Below are positions 33,390 through 43,900 of a DNA stretch of 64,000 bases, in pieces. The DNA comes from Artemisia argyi (taxonomy: Eukaryota > Streptophyta > Magnoliopsida > Asterales > Asteraceae), in the NCBI GenBank assembly GCA_030686995.1, contig CM060704.1, positions 170,134,218-170,198,217 of the forward strand. Reading direction: 5' to 3'. Position 1 is the stretch's first letter; each line of letters starts with the position of its first letter. Below the pieces are notes generated by a model. It was not told where the DNA came from, did not search any database, and saw only the letters and a program-made list of their open reading frames with translations. The position numbers were made by a program, and so were the translations under genes.

Positions 33390-36300
33390 CTAAAAGTAAC
33401 ATCTTTTGAGATTACAGATGTTCCAAGTGCGCGCTAGGTCATGACCTTCCATATCGCGCAACCTGTATGCGCCGTTGCCGAGCGCGTCTGTGACCTCGTA
33501 AGGTCCTTCCCATTTGGGTCCAAGTTTGCCTGTGTCTTCTGCGTGGCTTGCGTCATTGGCGCGATAAACAAAGTCCCCTGGTCGAAATGAAGTGTTCTTG
33601 ACTTTTGCATCATAATACTTCTTCATTTTTGCCTTGGCCTTTGCTTCTCGTATGGCTGCGCGTTCGCGTCTCTCCTCCAGTATATCTAAGTCTATGCGCC
33701 GTTCCTCGTCATTTGTCATGACGTTGACTTCTGTTGTGCGTATAGTAGGCATTCCTATCTCAGCTGGTATGACGGCTTCTGTTCCATAGACTAAGGAAAA
33801 TGGCGTGTCGCCAGTACTGGTTTTGATTGTTGTGCGATGCGCCCACAAGACATGCGAGAGTTCATCTACCCATCTTCCTTTATGTCTGTCAAGGCGCGCT
33901 TTTATGCCTTCGCCTAGACTGCGATTAGCGCGCTCAACCAGGCCATTGGTTTGTGGGTGTTTGACTGAAGCAAAGTGTTGTGTGATGTTTAATTGTGTGC
34001 ACCAATCTTTGAATGGGTTATCACAGAATTGTTTTCCGTTGTCTGATACGATCTCGCCTGGTAGGCCGAAGCGACAGACAATATTGTCCCAGACAAAGCG
34101 TTTTACTTGGTTTCCCGTAATGTTCACCACAGCTTTTGCTTCAATCCACTTTGTAAAATAATCTATGGCTGCGATGAGGAATTTTACTCCTCCCGCTGCG
34201 ATGGGAAAAGGTCCTGCGATGTCGATACCCCATTTGTAAAATGGCCATGGTGAGGTAATTGGTGTTAGCTCGTGCTGTGGTCGGCGCGGAATAGGTCTAT
34301 GTACTTGGCAGTTGCTGCACTTTCTTATTAGGTCGCGTGCGTCGCGGTGCATTGTTGGCCAATAGTATCCTGCCCTTAAAGCGCTTGCCACCACGGATCG
34401 CGGTCCTGAGTGCATACTACATGATCCAGCGTGAAGTTCGCGGAGTACATAGTCTGCTTGAAGGGGTCCAACACATCTGAGCCATGGTTGTAAGAAAGAT
34501 CGCCGATAGAGTACGTTGTCGCGGAATTCGAATCGTTGCGCCGTGCGCCGTATTCTTCGAGCGTCTTTATTATCTTGGGGTAGAGTTCCCTTGCTGATAA
34601 ATTCGATGATAGGTGTCATCCACGTAGGAACTTGTTCTTCTATCACCGTTGATATCTCCATATCAAGGATTGACTTGTTCTTTAAGGTTTCTACCAATAC
34701 CTGTTTTGAAAGGTGTGCGAAGCTTGTAGATGCGATCTTGCTGAGTGCGTCCGCCTTTCTGTTTTCCCCTCTAGGTACTTGTTTTATTGTGAACCTATCG
34801 AAGTTTTTGATCAGAGACTTTGTCTTTTCCAGGTATTGGATCATATGGTCATCCTTGGCCTCGTATTCTCCTAACACGTGGTTAGCGACTAGCCGAGCAT
34901 CTACATTTGCCTCTAGGTTGCGTACACCCATTTGAATTGCGATGCGTAGTCCGGCCAGTAGGGCTTCATATTCTGCCTCATTGTTTGTGGCTGTGAACTC
35001 GAAGCGTAGCGCATAGGTGAATTCCATACCTTCTGGGTTTGTAAGAATGAGTCCTGCGCCTGATCCATCTGCGCATGAGGATCCATCAGTGAACAGTGTC
35101 CATGGTTCCTGTAGATCCGCTTTTGCTGCAGATGTTGGGCTGTCGCCCTCTGGCTTTTCCACGATAAAATCAGCTAAAACTTGCCCTTTGATAGCAGTGC
35201 GCGGCCTGTATGAGATGTTGTACTCACTGAGCATTACACTCCATTTTTGTAAGCGTCCCGATGCATCTGGTTTAGAGATAACTTGTTTAATTGGCTGATC
35301 AGTGATTACCGCAATTGGATGCGCTTGGAAGTATCTGCGCAGTCTCTTGGCGGCGAACACTAAAGCCAAGACCAGTTTTTCCATGGCGCTGTAGTTGACC
35401 TCTGTTTTCTTTAAGGCTTTGCTTACGAAGTATATGGGTGTCTGGACGGAGTCTCTATCTGTCAATAGTACTGCGCTAACTGCTCCGTGGGTTGCTGATA
35501 AGTACATGATTAGTTCTTCCCCTTGTCGCGGTGCGACTAGTTTGGGAAGAGATGCCAGATGATGTTTGAGTTGTTGGAAAGCTTCCTCGGCTTCATTGGT
35601 CCAACGAAAGTCTCCCTTTTTTGTACACTTCGTGAGTGTTTTAAAGAGAGGAAGGGACTTGTCTGCTGACTTAGATAAGAAGCGATTCCGCCCTGCCAGC
35701 TTTCCATTCAGTGATTGGACTTCTTTGAGTGTGCGCGGGGAGGGGAGATCAATAACAGCCTTTGTCTTCTCTGGGCATGGTTTGATTCCATCGGGTTCTA
35801 TTAAGTATCCGAGGAACATGCCTTCAGTTGCGCCAAAGGTGCACTTTTTTGGGTTCAGTTTCATGTTTATCCGCCCCAACGTTCGGAATGTTTCCTCGAT
35901 GTCGCGCACTAACTCATCCTCTGTATGGCTTTTTATAACGAGGTCGTCCACGTAGACTTCTAAGTTACGGCCTACTTGTTTTTCGAAAGCTGTGTCCACC
36001 AGCCGTTGGTATGTCGCGCCTGCGTTCTTTAAGCCAAAAGGCATTTTTGTGTAGCAGTATACCCCTTGACTGGTGTGGAAAGCTGTTTTTTCTTCATCCT
36101 CCACTGCCATTTGGATTTGGTGGTACCCTTTATATGCGTCTAGGAAGCACTTGAAGGGGTATCCACATAAGGATTCAACCTTCCAATCAATTTCTGGCAA
36201 TGGATAGCAGTCTTGCGGGCATGCTTTATTGAGGTCCGTGAAGTCCACGCACATCCTCCAGCTACCATCGCTCTTCTTTACCATGACTGGGTTAGAGAGC

Positions 36301-39014
36301 CAGTCGTGGTAGTACACTTCGCGCATGATGCCCGCATCTACTAACTTGCGTACTTCTTCCAAAATAGCTTTTGCACGATCTGGAGCCTGACCGCGCTTCT
36401 TTTGTCGTATTGGAGGGTATCCTTGTCGGATTTGTAGTTTGTGCTCTGTGATAGAACGAGGCACTCCTGTCATATGCTTTGGTTCCCATGCAAAGATGTC
36501 TAGGTTCTTTTGCAAGAGTGCGCATACGGCTGCTTTACCTTTGTCAGATAAAGATCCTCCAATCGAAACTTGTTGTTCCGGATAGTCTGGATGAATAGCG
36601 ACCTTTAAATTTGGCGATTTTTCCGTGCGCTGTTCTGGAATAGTATTTGCTTCAGTTGTCACTGCGATACATTCTCTTGGTGGTACCGTTGTGTTATAGA
36701 GAGTAACCACTCCTCCTTCAACTGGGAATTTAAGCATTCCGTGTGCTGTGGATGGTACTGCGCGCATGGATGATATTCCTGGTCTTCCAATTATGCCATT
36801 GTATGGTGAGGGAGACTTGATTACCATAAAATTTATCCATGCCGCGGTTGAGTGTTGCTCATCTCCTACGACCACCAATAAGCGTAACTGCCCCATGGGC
36901 CAGATCTTTTCTCCTGTAAATCCTGTTAGTGACATTGTAGCTGGTATCAACTGACTTTGGATTTCAGGTCGCAGCCTTTTGAAGCAGTGATCATACATGA
37001 TGTCTGCGGATGCTCCTCCATCAATATACATGCGGTGGATGTCGTGTCCTCCTGCATGTATTTCAATGGTCAGAGGTTCCACGACTGCGTTATCCGCAGC
37101 GATTGTAGGGAAGGATATCTCTTTTTCTGGAGAGAATTTTTGGCTGACTTTTTGCTTTATTTTGCGCTGCCATGATTGTATCATGTATATAGTATCAGCC
37201 TTTTCCTTTGGGGGTTCTTTCTTGCCTCCATTTCTCTGTCTCTCTTTTCCTTCCTTGATGTTTTTTACGAGATGGTCCATCCTTCCTTCTCTCACTAATT
37301 TTTCGATTAGTTGTTTCAGTTGGACACACTCGTTAGTTGTATGGCCCTTTTGGCCATGGTACTCGCAGTATCCACTACCTTGGCGTTTTTCTTCTGCCGT
37401 TTTAATTGGTGGTGGTCTTGGGAAGTTCGCACCTTCTGTTGCAAATATCTCCCTTGGAGTTTTAGTGAGAGGAGTATATTTGTCGTTGTCTCTTCCACTG
37501 CGGTAGTTCCTGCCGCGGTTATTGTTTTGATCATTGGATTGTCTCCGCGGCTGTTCTTGTTGTCTATAGTTTGAATATCCTTTCTTGCTATCCGCAGCAG
37601 CTGCTTCTCCTTGTATAAAGGATCTGGTGCGTTTTGTGAGTTCATCGAAAGACTGTGGAACTCTATCATTGAGCTTTCGGATGAGTTCTGGATTATTAAT
37701 TCCATTCATGAACCCCGAAATTTTTAGTATTTCGGGACATGCTTTGACTTGTATGCACTCATCCTTGAAGCGCTCCATGAAGGCGCTGGTTGATTCTCCT
37801 TGGCGTTGCTTCACCCTTGCCAATTCCACAGGATTTTTAGCGCACTTCTTTCGCTGGGTGAAGTTGTGGCGGAATGCTTTTCGCAATTCCTCAAAGCCGC
37901 CTATACTCCTACGTGGGAGTTTGCTAAACCATGTGCGCGCGTTCCCTACTAATGTGGAATTAAACATGTGACACCACACAGGCTGTGGCCAATTTTCGAT
38001 AGTTGCGGCTGACTCGAAAATTTTGAGGTGGTCGTCAGGGTCACCTGTTCCATCATATGTCTTCACATTAGCGGGCATGCGTCTGCGCCTGTCGTCTGAG
38101 TAATCACTTATGCGACGTGTGAACGCATCAATTTTATGGCGTCGCCATGGGAGAGACATATCCTCGTTCTCTTCCTCGCGACGTCGTCCTTTTGATTTCC
38201 AGTGACCTGTTTCTTTATCCTCGTTGTCCGAGGAATCGCTGGAGGAAGGATAATCTCTCCGTCGGCGTTTGCGCCTGCTCCTTTCAGAAGAGGAGCCTGA
38301 GGGATCTCTGCTTGGGGATCTTCTTCTCCCCAACCTGTCTTGGATCCGCCTACTTCTGGGATTGGAGGATCCTTGACTCGGCGAATGCTGAGGACCTAAT
38401 CGGTCGTGTATTCCCCGACTGCCAAGTCTGGAATGAACATTGGTGCGCCTACCGCTGTCTCCAGAATTTTGTGAGCCAGACACCGTACCCAACCTGTCAT
38501 GGACATTGGTACGTTCTGTACGTCTTCCTCGTGGGTGACGTGGTGGTGTTAGTTCACGTTCTGGCCCGAAATTAAGTCGGGTTTGCAGATCCGTACCGGC
38601 TCTTCTTGCCGCTTCTTCCTGCATGAGGGCAGTTAGGGTTTCATAGTTTTGGGACACGAAATTTCCCAAAGTTAAATCGGGTACGTCCTCAGTCGTTGTA
38701 AGGATCTCTGCCTCAGTATGGGGCGCCCGGTTTCGTTCAGGCGCGCCTGGCGGCACAGTGTTGTTCACTACGGGTGCAGCCTGATGAGGAGTGGTGAAGA
38801 GGGTGCGCTGGAGTTCCTCAGCGCTTGGGACCACTGACGAGATTAAAGGTAGTTCCATTGTTGGAATAGGCTGGGTTGTTCCCGCCTCCTGGTGATCAGG
38901 TGCGCTGGTTGTCCCAGCAACCTGCTTAGAGGTCGAATCTTGTCGATTCTTCTTCTGATGATCACGTTTTTCTGACTGCGGAGTCCGCTGGCCCGAATTC
39001 TTGTGTTTCGTCAT
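33390..39014 (-). CDS. gag-pol: Tat-type Gypsy gag-pol polyprotein, 1874 aa, uninterrupted
   Basis: ATG at 39014, stop TAG at 33392-33390. Order with approximate residues: Arg/Ser-rich N-terminus with repeated DRLG words (1-300), gag domain (about 312-480, NVKTYDGTGDPDDHL to RSFIQGEA), a CHHC-type zinc knuckle CEYHGQKGHTTNEC (about 547), aspartic protease YIDGGASADI (about 663), RT with FLDAYKGYHQI (about 953) and YVDDLVIKS (about 1019), RNase H (about 1115-1235), second RNase H LFTDGSSCADGSGAG (about 1303-1430), integrase zinc region (about 1530-1575) and core with D (GIDIAGPFP), D (VSDNGKQF) and E (GLVERANR). All catalytic residues I can check are present. With nearly identical LTRs, the element could still be competent to transpose. 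Confidence 0.95.
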   Translation of the reverse strand: MTKHKNSGQRTPQSEKRDHQKKNRQDSTSKQVAGTTSAPDHQEAGTTQPIPTMELPLISSVVPSAEELQRTLFTTPHQAAPVVNNTVPPGAPERNRAPHTEAEILTTTEDVPDLTLGNFVSQNYETLTALMQEEAARRAGTDLQTRLNFGPERELTPPRHPRGRRTERTNVHDRLGTVSGSQNSGDSGRRTNVHSRLGSRGIHDRLGPQHSPSQGSSNPRSRRIQDRLGRRRSPSRDPSGSSSERSRRKRRRRDYPSSSDSSDNEDKETGHWKSKGRRREEENEDMSLPWRRHKIDAFTRRISDYSDDRRRRMPANVKTYDGTGDPDDHLKIFESAATIENWPQPVWCHMFNSTLVGNARTWFSKLPRRSIGGFEELRKAFRHNFTQRKKCAKNPVELARVKQRQGESTSAFMERFKDECIQVKACPEILKISGFMNGINNPELIRKLNDRVPQSFDELTKRTRSFIQGEAAAADSKKGYSNYRQQEQPRRQSNDQNNNRGRNYRSGRDNDKYTPLTKTPREIFATEGANFPRPPPIKTAEEKRQGSGYCEYHGQKGHTTNECVQLKQLIEKLVREGRMDHLVKNIKEGKERQRNGGKKEPPKEKADTIYMIQSWQRKIKQKVSQKFSPEKEISFPTIAADNAVVEPLTIEIHAGGHDIHRMYIDGGASADIMYDHCFKRLRPEIQSQLIPATMSLTGFTGEKIWPMGQLRLLVVVGDEQHSTAAWINFMVIKSPSPYNGIIGRPGISSMRAVPSTAHGMLKFPVEGGVVTLYNTTVPPRECIAVTTEANTIPEQRTEKSPNLKVAIHPDYPEQQVSIGGSLSDKGKAAVCALLQKNLDIFAWEPKHMTGVPRSITEHKLQIRQGYPPIRQKKRGQAPDRAKAILEEVRKLVDAGIMREVYYHDWLSNPVMVKKSDGSWRMCVDFTDLNKACPQDCYPLPEIDWKVESLCGYPFKCFLDAYKGYHQIQMAVEDEEKTAFHTSQGVYCYTKMPFGLKNAGATYQRLVDTAFEKQVGRNLEVYVDDLVIKSHTEDELVRDIEETFRTLGRINMKLNPKKCTFGATEGMFLGYLIEPDGIKPCPEKTKAVIDLPSPRTLKEVQSLNGKLAGRNRFLSKSADKSLPLFKTLTKCTKKGDFRWTNEAEEAFQQLKHHLASLPKLVAPRQGEELIMYLSATHGAVSAVLLTDRDSVQTPIYFVSKALKKTEVNYSAMEKLVLALVFAAKRLRRYFQAHPIAVITDQPIKQVISKPDASGRLQKWSVMLSEYNISYRPRTAIKGQVLADFIVEKPEGDSPTSAAKADLQEPWTLFTDGSSCADGSGAGLILTNPEGMEFTYALRFEFTATNNEAEYEALLAGLRIAIQMGVRNLEANVDARLVANHVLGEYEAKDDHMIQYLEKTKSLIKNFDRFTIKQVPRGENRKADALSKIASTSFAHLSKQVLVETLKNKSILDMEISTVIEEQVPTWMTPIIEFISKGTLPQDNKDARRIRRTAQRFEFRDNVLYRRSFLQPWLRCVGPLQADYVLRELHAGSCSMHSGPRSVVASALRAGYYWPTMHRDARDLIRKCSNCQVHRPIPRRPQHELTPITSPWPFYKWGIDIAGPFPIAAGGVKFLIAAIDYFTKWIEAKAVVNITGNQVKRFVWDNIVCRFGLPGEIVSDNGKQFCDNPFKDWCTQLNITQHFASVKHPQTNGLVERANRSLGEGIKARLDRHKGRWVDELSHVLWAHRTTIKTSTGDTPFSLVYGTEAVIPAEIGMPTIRTTEVNVMTNDEERRIDLDILEERRERAAIREAKAKAKMKKYYDAKVKNTSFRPGDFVYRANDASHAEDTGKLGPKWEGPYEVTDALGNGAYRLRDMEGHDLARTWNICNLKRCYF

Positions 39015-39030
39015 TCTAGTTCGTTGTAGT

Positions 39031-39048
39031 GTCCCACGGATGGCGCCA
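39031..39048 (-). other. Primer binding site of the Tat element
   Basis: On the minus strand TGGCGCCATCCGTGGGAC begins two bases after the 5' LTR. TGGCGCC matches the CCA-end complement of tRNAs such as tRNA-Asp used by Tat/Athila elements; the remainder does not match that tRNA, so the primer is uncertain. Confidence 0.7.
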
Positions 39049-39050
39049 CT

Positions 39051-39547
39051 TGTTGATACAAAAGTTGGGCGTACCTGGTTGTTGGGCTTTGCTCTTATAT
39101 CAATTGGATCCTTAGCACTTTGTTACCTGCGTACTAAGAAAAGAGAATAACACCGTTAGACTTATCGAGGGATTGTCTCCCCCGATTAGACTCCGGCGTG
39201 AGAGTAAGTAATCGAATTTAGGTTTTGGTTTAAGAGTTTTAGGGATTCCGTGAATCGTACCTTGAATGAGAATCGTATGATTCTATATATAGGGGCTAAG
39301 AAACCGTGTTTCTTGCTCCTTACTCTTCGCACGCATGGTGCTTATCCGAGGTAAGGATATCTATTCCTTGAATAGATGATCCTTATCGGATATCCGGTGA
39401 GTTAGATTGGGCCTTTGGGCTTCGTGAGCCCAAGCGTTGATACCACGGCCCATACCATTTGTCATGGTAGCCCATTCGTGATGGACTTAGGTGTAAGTAA
39501 TGTCTATCATTTGGGCTTGCGGCCCAAATATAGACTATACGTCATCA
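39051..39547 (-). repeat. 5' LTR of the Tat element
   Basis: 497 bp with a symmetric CTATATATAG word at 39283-39292 that can serve as the TATA box for minus-strand transcription. It is followed by target duplication GTCTC. Confidence 0.95.
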
Positions 39548-39575
39548 GTCTCTAACAAGTCTCCTTGTCTAGCAA

Positions 39576-39988
39576 TTATTCAAGGCTTTCGACACACATA
39601 TTCATGTGAACTTGGTAATCAGTACTTGAAAAAACCACAAGTCTTGAAGACATCCCAGTCTCAGGGTTATATGATTTCAAATCATTAACAAAACTAAGAC
39701 CTGTCATACTGAGAACCTTAGTCCAAGATGCAACATCGTTATAGTCCCGCAGCACCCAAACACAATCATGATCATAATCATCACTATCACTAGAAATCAC
39801 ACCTAAACAACCATCGATGATTATTAGTTGGTTGGATACCCAACTCTGTTTTGGCAGCGGTATTATGCCAAAAACATGACTATTTAAATTGAACGTCATT
39901 ATATAGTAATGGCATTTGTCATTTAGCATACATTTAACCACCAAATGCAATTTTCCATAGATAAAACATGCTCTTGATATCTCCAAAC
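39576..39988 (-). pseudogene. F-box gene C, 3' part (split by a transposon)
   Basis: It encodes the C-terminal half of an F-box/FBA protein: a GKLHLVVKCMLNDKCHYY region, NLNSHVFG, a SSDSDDYDHDCVWVLRDYNDV motif, and an end at YNPETG plus a short divergent tail. It aligns residue for residue with the second half of the intact gene at 26304-27284. The 5' part is at 47918-48505. Counting one copy of the CAAAC target duplication, the two parts add up to 996 nt (331 codons plus stop) with no frame change, so the gene was open when the element inserted. Confidence 0.9.
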
Positions 39989-40928
39989 TGTTGGGATTTA
40001 ATAACATGTTAACTATTAACTCTACGAGTACGCAGCGGATATGGATCTAGTTTAGCCTTTTTGATTAACACACATATAAACAACTTAAGGTAAAAAGGAA
40101 ACGAGAAAAGTAAATAGAAAACTAACCCTCGTAGTCACCCGCAAATGAAACAAATAGTGATTAAAACAATCACCTCTATGGTTGCTCACACAAACACGTC
40201 AAACAAATACGCCCGGAGTGCTAGCCGTGTACTTCACGTTTAAACAACGGAACACAATGTTCTTGTTTTTGGATCTAGGCATCACACGATCGAACCTCAC
40301 TAATGGTATACATTCAATCGTGTAACAAAGAGAAAAAGAATGGAACTTGCATGTATGTCATATTACATGCATATCATACGTATGCATGCATGTTGAAAAG
40401 CATACATATGGTTTTCACATTAATTGTATGTAGAAAAAGCATGCATATGTTTTGTTCGGAACGAATAGAAACAAACAACCTTTTTGTAACTTGCTGCCGA
40501 ACAGAGGAAGAAACAAAAAGAGAGAATAGAGGTTTTATGGTTTGGCTCTTTTGTGTTGTTTTTCTGTCGTGTGATATATCCAGGGAATGAAGGGCTTATA
40601 TAGCTTCTAAAACCTACTCATGATAAGGCTAAAATACCTTTCATGATAAGCTTAAAATACTACCCATTTAAGCCTTATCACAAATCTTCACAATCCTTAT
40701 CACATCGACATGAACCTAGACAGATTTATGCTTTCTAGACCCTTCTGAAATCCAGCCATAGGGTTAGGACAGCAATGGATCTTATCTAGTTCATTTTGTG
40801 TCCAAACGAGTCTCTTTGAGCTTTAACTGTGAAGTATACAACGTATTCTAATGTTTTAGCGTGTGTGCCCCCAATAGGCTCACACACCTTTAGTTGTATT
40901 ATGCTAATCCGACTCACACATTCCAACA
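39989..40928 (-). repeat. 3' LTR of the LARD-like element (940 bp)
   Basis: It carries 18 terminal bases (39989-40006) that are absent from the other LTR. It contains a run of overlapping GCATGCAT/CATATG words (about 40365-40450). Confidence 0.85.
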
Positions 40929-43900
40929 GCTCCCACTTGGGAGTTGGAGTAGCAGATAGCACAAATACCAACGATGGAAACGTCTAGCAATGCTCTCACT
41001 CGCTACTTAAACTAAAGGTGTCTGAGATATAGTTTCGTAAATCATTCTCAGTAGCATGGTCATTTATGTCTTGCTTTTATCATCCTTTGTTATAGATACC
41101 GTTAAACCATGGATATGGATCCTAACTCATTCCATATAGTTTAACAATTTAGATTCTCGTTATAGAATTCAATTCAGATATACCAAATGTAATCAAGAAT
41201 CATCTTGCATTACCCTTTGGGTTTGGCCAAACAATTTTCTAATTAATTCTGGAGAGGGCCCATGGTATCTTTCGTCACGTATCAAGTGGAGTAACAAATC
41301 CTTTGTTGACTACAAGTGTTGTGGATGCTGCTTCACATCACTCCGAAAAATAGCTTTTATAACTACCTTATTCAGGACAGCGTTTGACACATAATTACAA
41401 AAGTGATATCCACACATAACAGAACTTGCTTGTATCTCAAGTCTAAGGATGACTTTATTAACCATTTTCAACATCTTACTCATGACAAGGATCCAAAAGT
41501 AAATGTTCGAAATTTGGGGTATCCAATATGCATCTCTTGTTAATACATATGAGTTTGGCGGGAACAATCCACATTCTCATAGAATATAACCAACACTCAA
41601 ATTTGCCTTGCATAACAATATTCCCATATTGTTAACCGACAATGGACATATTTAGAATGATAAAATCATTCAAGGATTAAACATGCAAATATAGGATAAC
41701 AATTATTATATGAATGAATAACAAATACCAAGTATCTTTATTCATCATAAAGTAAAAAATGTCTTACAATCCCAATTATCCAAATACTAATTAAACAGAT
41801 ATGCATGAAACTAATTAGTAAGTTGAAGTCTAATGTTTCCAACATTCTCAACTTTTCTTTACAAGAAAACTAAATAGTCATCTGAGTAAACTTTCCAAAT
41901 ACTAGTTTCGAATTTCACATATAGTGAGGGATTTGAAATATAAGATGAGTGTCTTATCTCATATGCTCATACTATTGCAAGAGTCATAGTATGGAGATGT
42001 CGCCCTACCTTGCATGAGGTATTAAAATTCAACAACATACTAACAATCATCTTTACAGTTTCTTAAAAATGTAAAGTATTCTTATTCCTTAATGTGTAAT
42101 GCAACAATGCTCCTCGTTGAGCATATCCAGTTAGCAGATTTATCATAAATGATAAAATCCTACTTTAACTAGTATTAATTATCCTCTAGCATCATTGTAC
42201 GTATACAAAACTATGCTTTATAATTCGTAAACATCTGTATTAACAATAATCTAAATACTCTCAATTAGATATTGTTGTTGTCAGCTCATCATGCTTTTGT
42301 GCAAAAGTAACAACCAGTCACATACACAATATAATATATACATGACAAATCCTTAGTTAAAAACATAAGGTTTCCATCCATGCAATAAATTATTCCATGT
42401 GAAATATACCATTTAAGACTTGCTTCAATGATATATTGCATTTGTGTTGGACTTAATTTTCCGCATATGTTTATTCCAATTAAACATTTATTCCAAGGTT
42501 GTTTGTTTAATTCCCTAAATCCCAAATGAAGTTTCATTCCAAGCTTAAGGATTAAAATCTAGCTTAAATGGAATGATATCTTCAATATGTTATACCACAT
42601 ATGAATTTTAAGGAAAAACATAGTGCTCCCACTTAATGTCAGATGTACCTAGGAGTTATCTTAATTCAATAAAATCACATTGTAATTAAATTCAAGATCT
42701 CAGCTCCTAGATGCATGATCCAATCCAAACTTGGATTGCTTAAACTTGTATACTACATAAAGATTATATAGACTCATAACCCTTTTGATTACACACCGTC
42801 CTCGCAAAAGGTAATCATAAAGGAAAGAGTTATAAAACTTAATTGTCATATTCCACATTCCAGGAAACTTTTATGGCAATTAATTATTTTTATTTAATTA
42901 ATGTGTGTATATATAAGAAAATCTAATCACATTCAATTGCTTGAGTAGGATTAAAAACTTCTTATTATAAACCATGCATTAACATGTATACAATTTTGTC
43001 CTTGTGAGCCTTTCTTCAAAAGAAACTCATTCCAACCTCATAGGTTAAATCTTAGGTGAAATAACAATCAAGCTTAAAACATTGATTTGCCTTTTAAGGA
43101 CTGCATCTTATCATTCATAGTTCTAAGACATTTATCAGATTCAAGATGTGATAATGTACCTTAATAGTTAGCAGATTGACAATGATCTTCTAACTCATAT
43201 CCCTCAGCATTGATATTAAAATATCACTCAAGTGATGAGGCATCCTTGCGGATTTATGAATGAGGATAACATTATACTTTAGTCGACATTTAAATGTTTA
43301 ACCTTAGTATGACATTAATAAGTGGATTTTAGAAGGTTATGTATTTGTTCTTGAATATCTTCAAGATTTGTAAATGCTCCCACTTACTTTTGTAAGTAGA
43401 GACAATTCTCTAAATACTAAGGGTCCGCTTGGTTCAAAGTGGGGAAAGGGAAAGGGAAAGGGAATGCAAAAGAATTAGTGAGGTGGGTAATCAATCCCTT
43501 ACCCCCCCCCCCCCCCAATTTACTATATAATGGTTGATTACCCACTATGGGGTAATCAATCCCTTTGCACCCCCTTACCAAGCACAAAACAATGAGTGGG
43601 GTGGGCCCTTTTGAATACCTAACCCATTCCCCACCCCCTTAACCTCCCCAACAAGCACCCCCTAAGTATTTAAGCAACAATAAATTGTTCTTTATTTGGG
43701 AATCACAAAATACATTTTAAGTTCTCATCTCTAGATTGTTAATAAAATGCTTCATAAGATTTTAACAAATTCAGAACTTAAATCAAGACATAATGGAATT
43801 CCTTCCAACAACTCTAATTAGGGTTTGTGGTTAAACCCTAATTCTTGTATCACTCTTTAACCAAAAATCTTAGCAACAGTTTTGTGTTTCGTCAAGCTAG

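Larger units (their letters stand above)
29111..39547 (-). mobile_element. Full-length Ty3/gypsy Tat-lineage element, 10.4 kb, very young
   Basis: Two 497-bp LTRs (29111-29607 and 39051-39547) begin TGTTGATAC and end GTCATCA, flanked by the target duplication GTCTC (29106-29110 and 39548-39552). I find a single difference between the LTRs. PBS and PPT place the 5' LTR on the right, so the element reads on the minus strand. Gag-pol is one open frame. Two RNase H domains (RT-linked plus a second, archaeal-type one before integrase) identify the Tat branch of non-chromoviral plant Gypsy elements. Between pol and the 3' LTR lies an accessory gene on the opposite strand. The element sits between duplicated blocks B and C. 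Confidence 0.95.

Noticed and set aside
33805..38575. Plus-strand open frames opposite Tat gag-pol
   Set aside because: They are antisense shadows of the 1874-aa minus-strand polyprotein and lack domains, promoters or splice structure.
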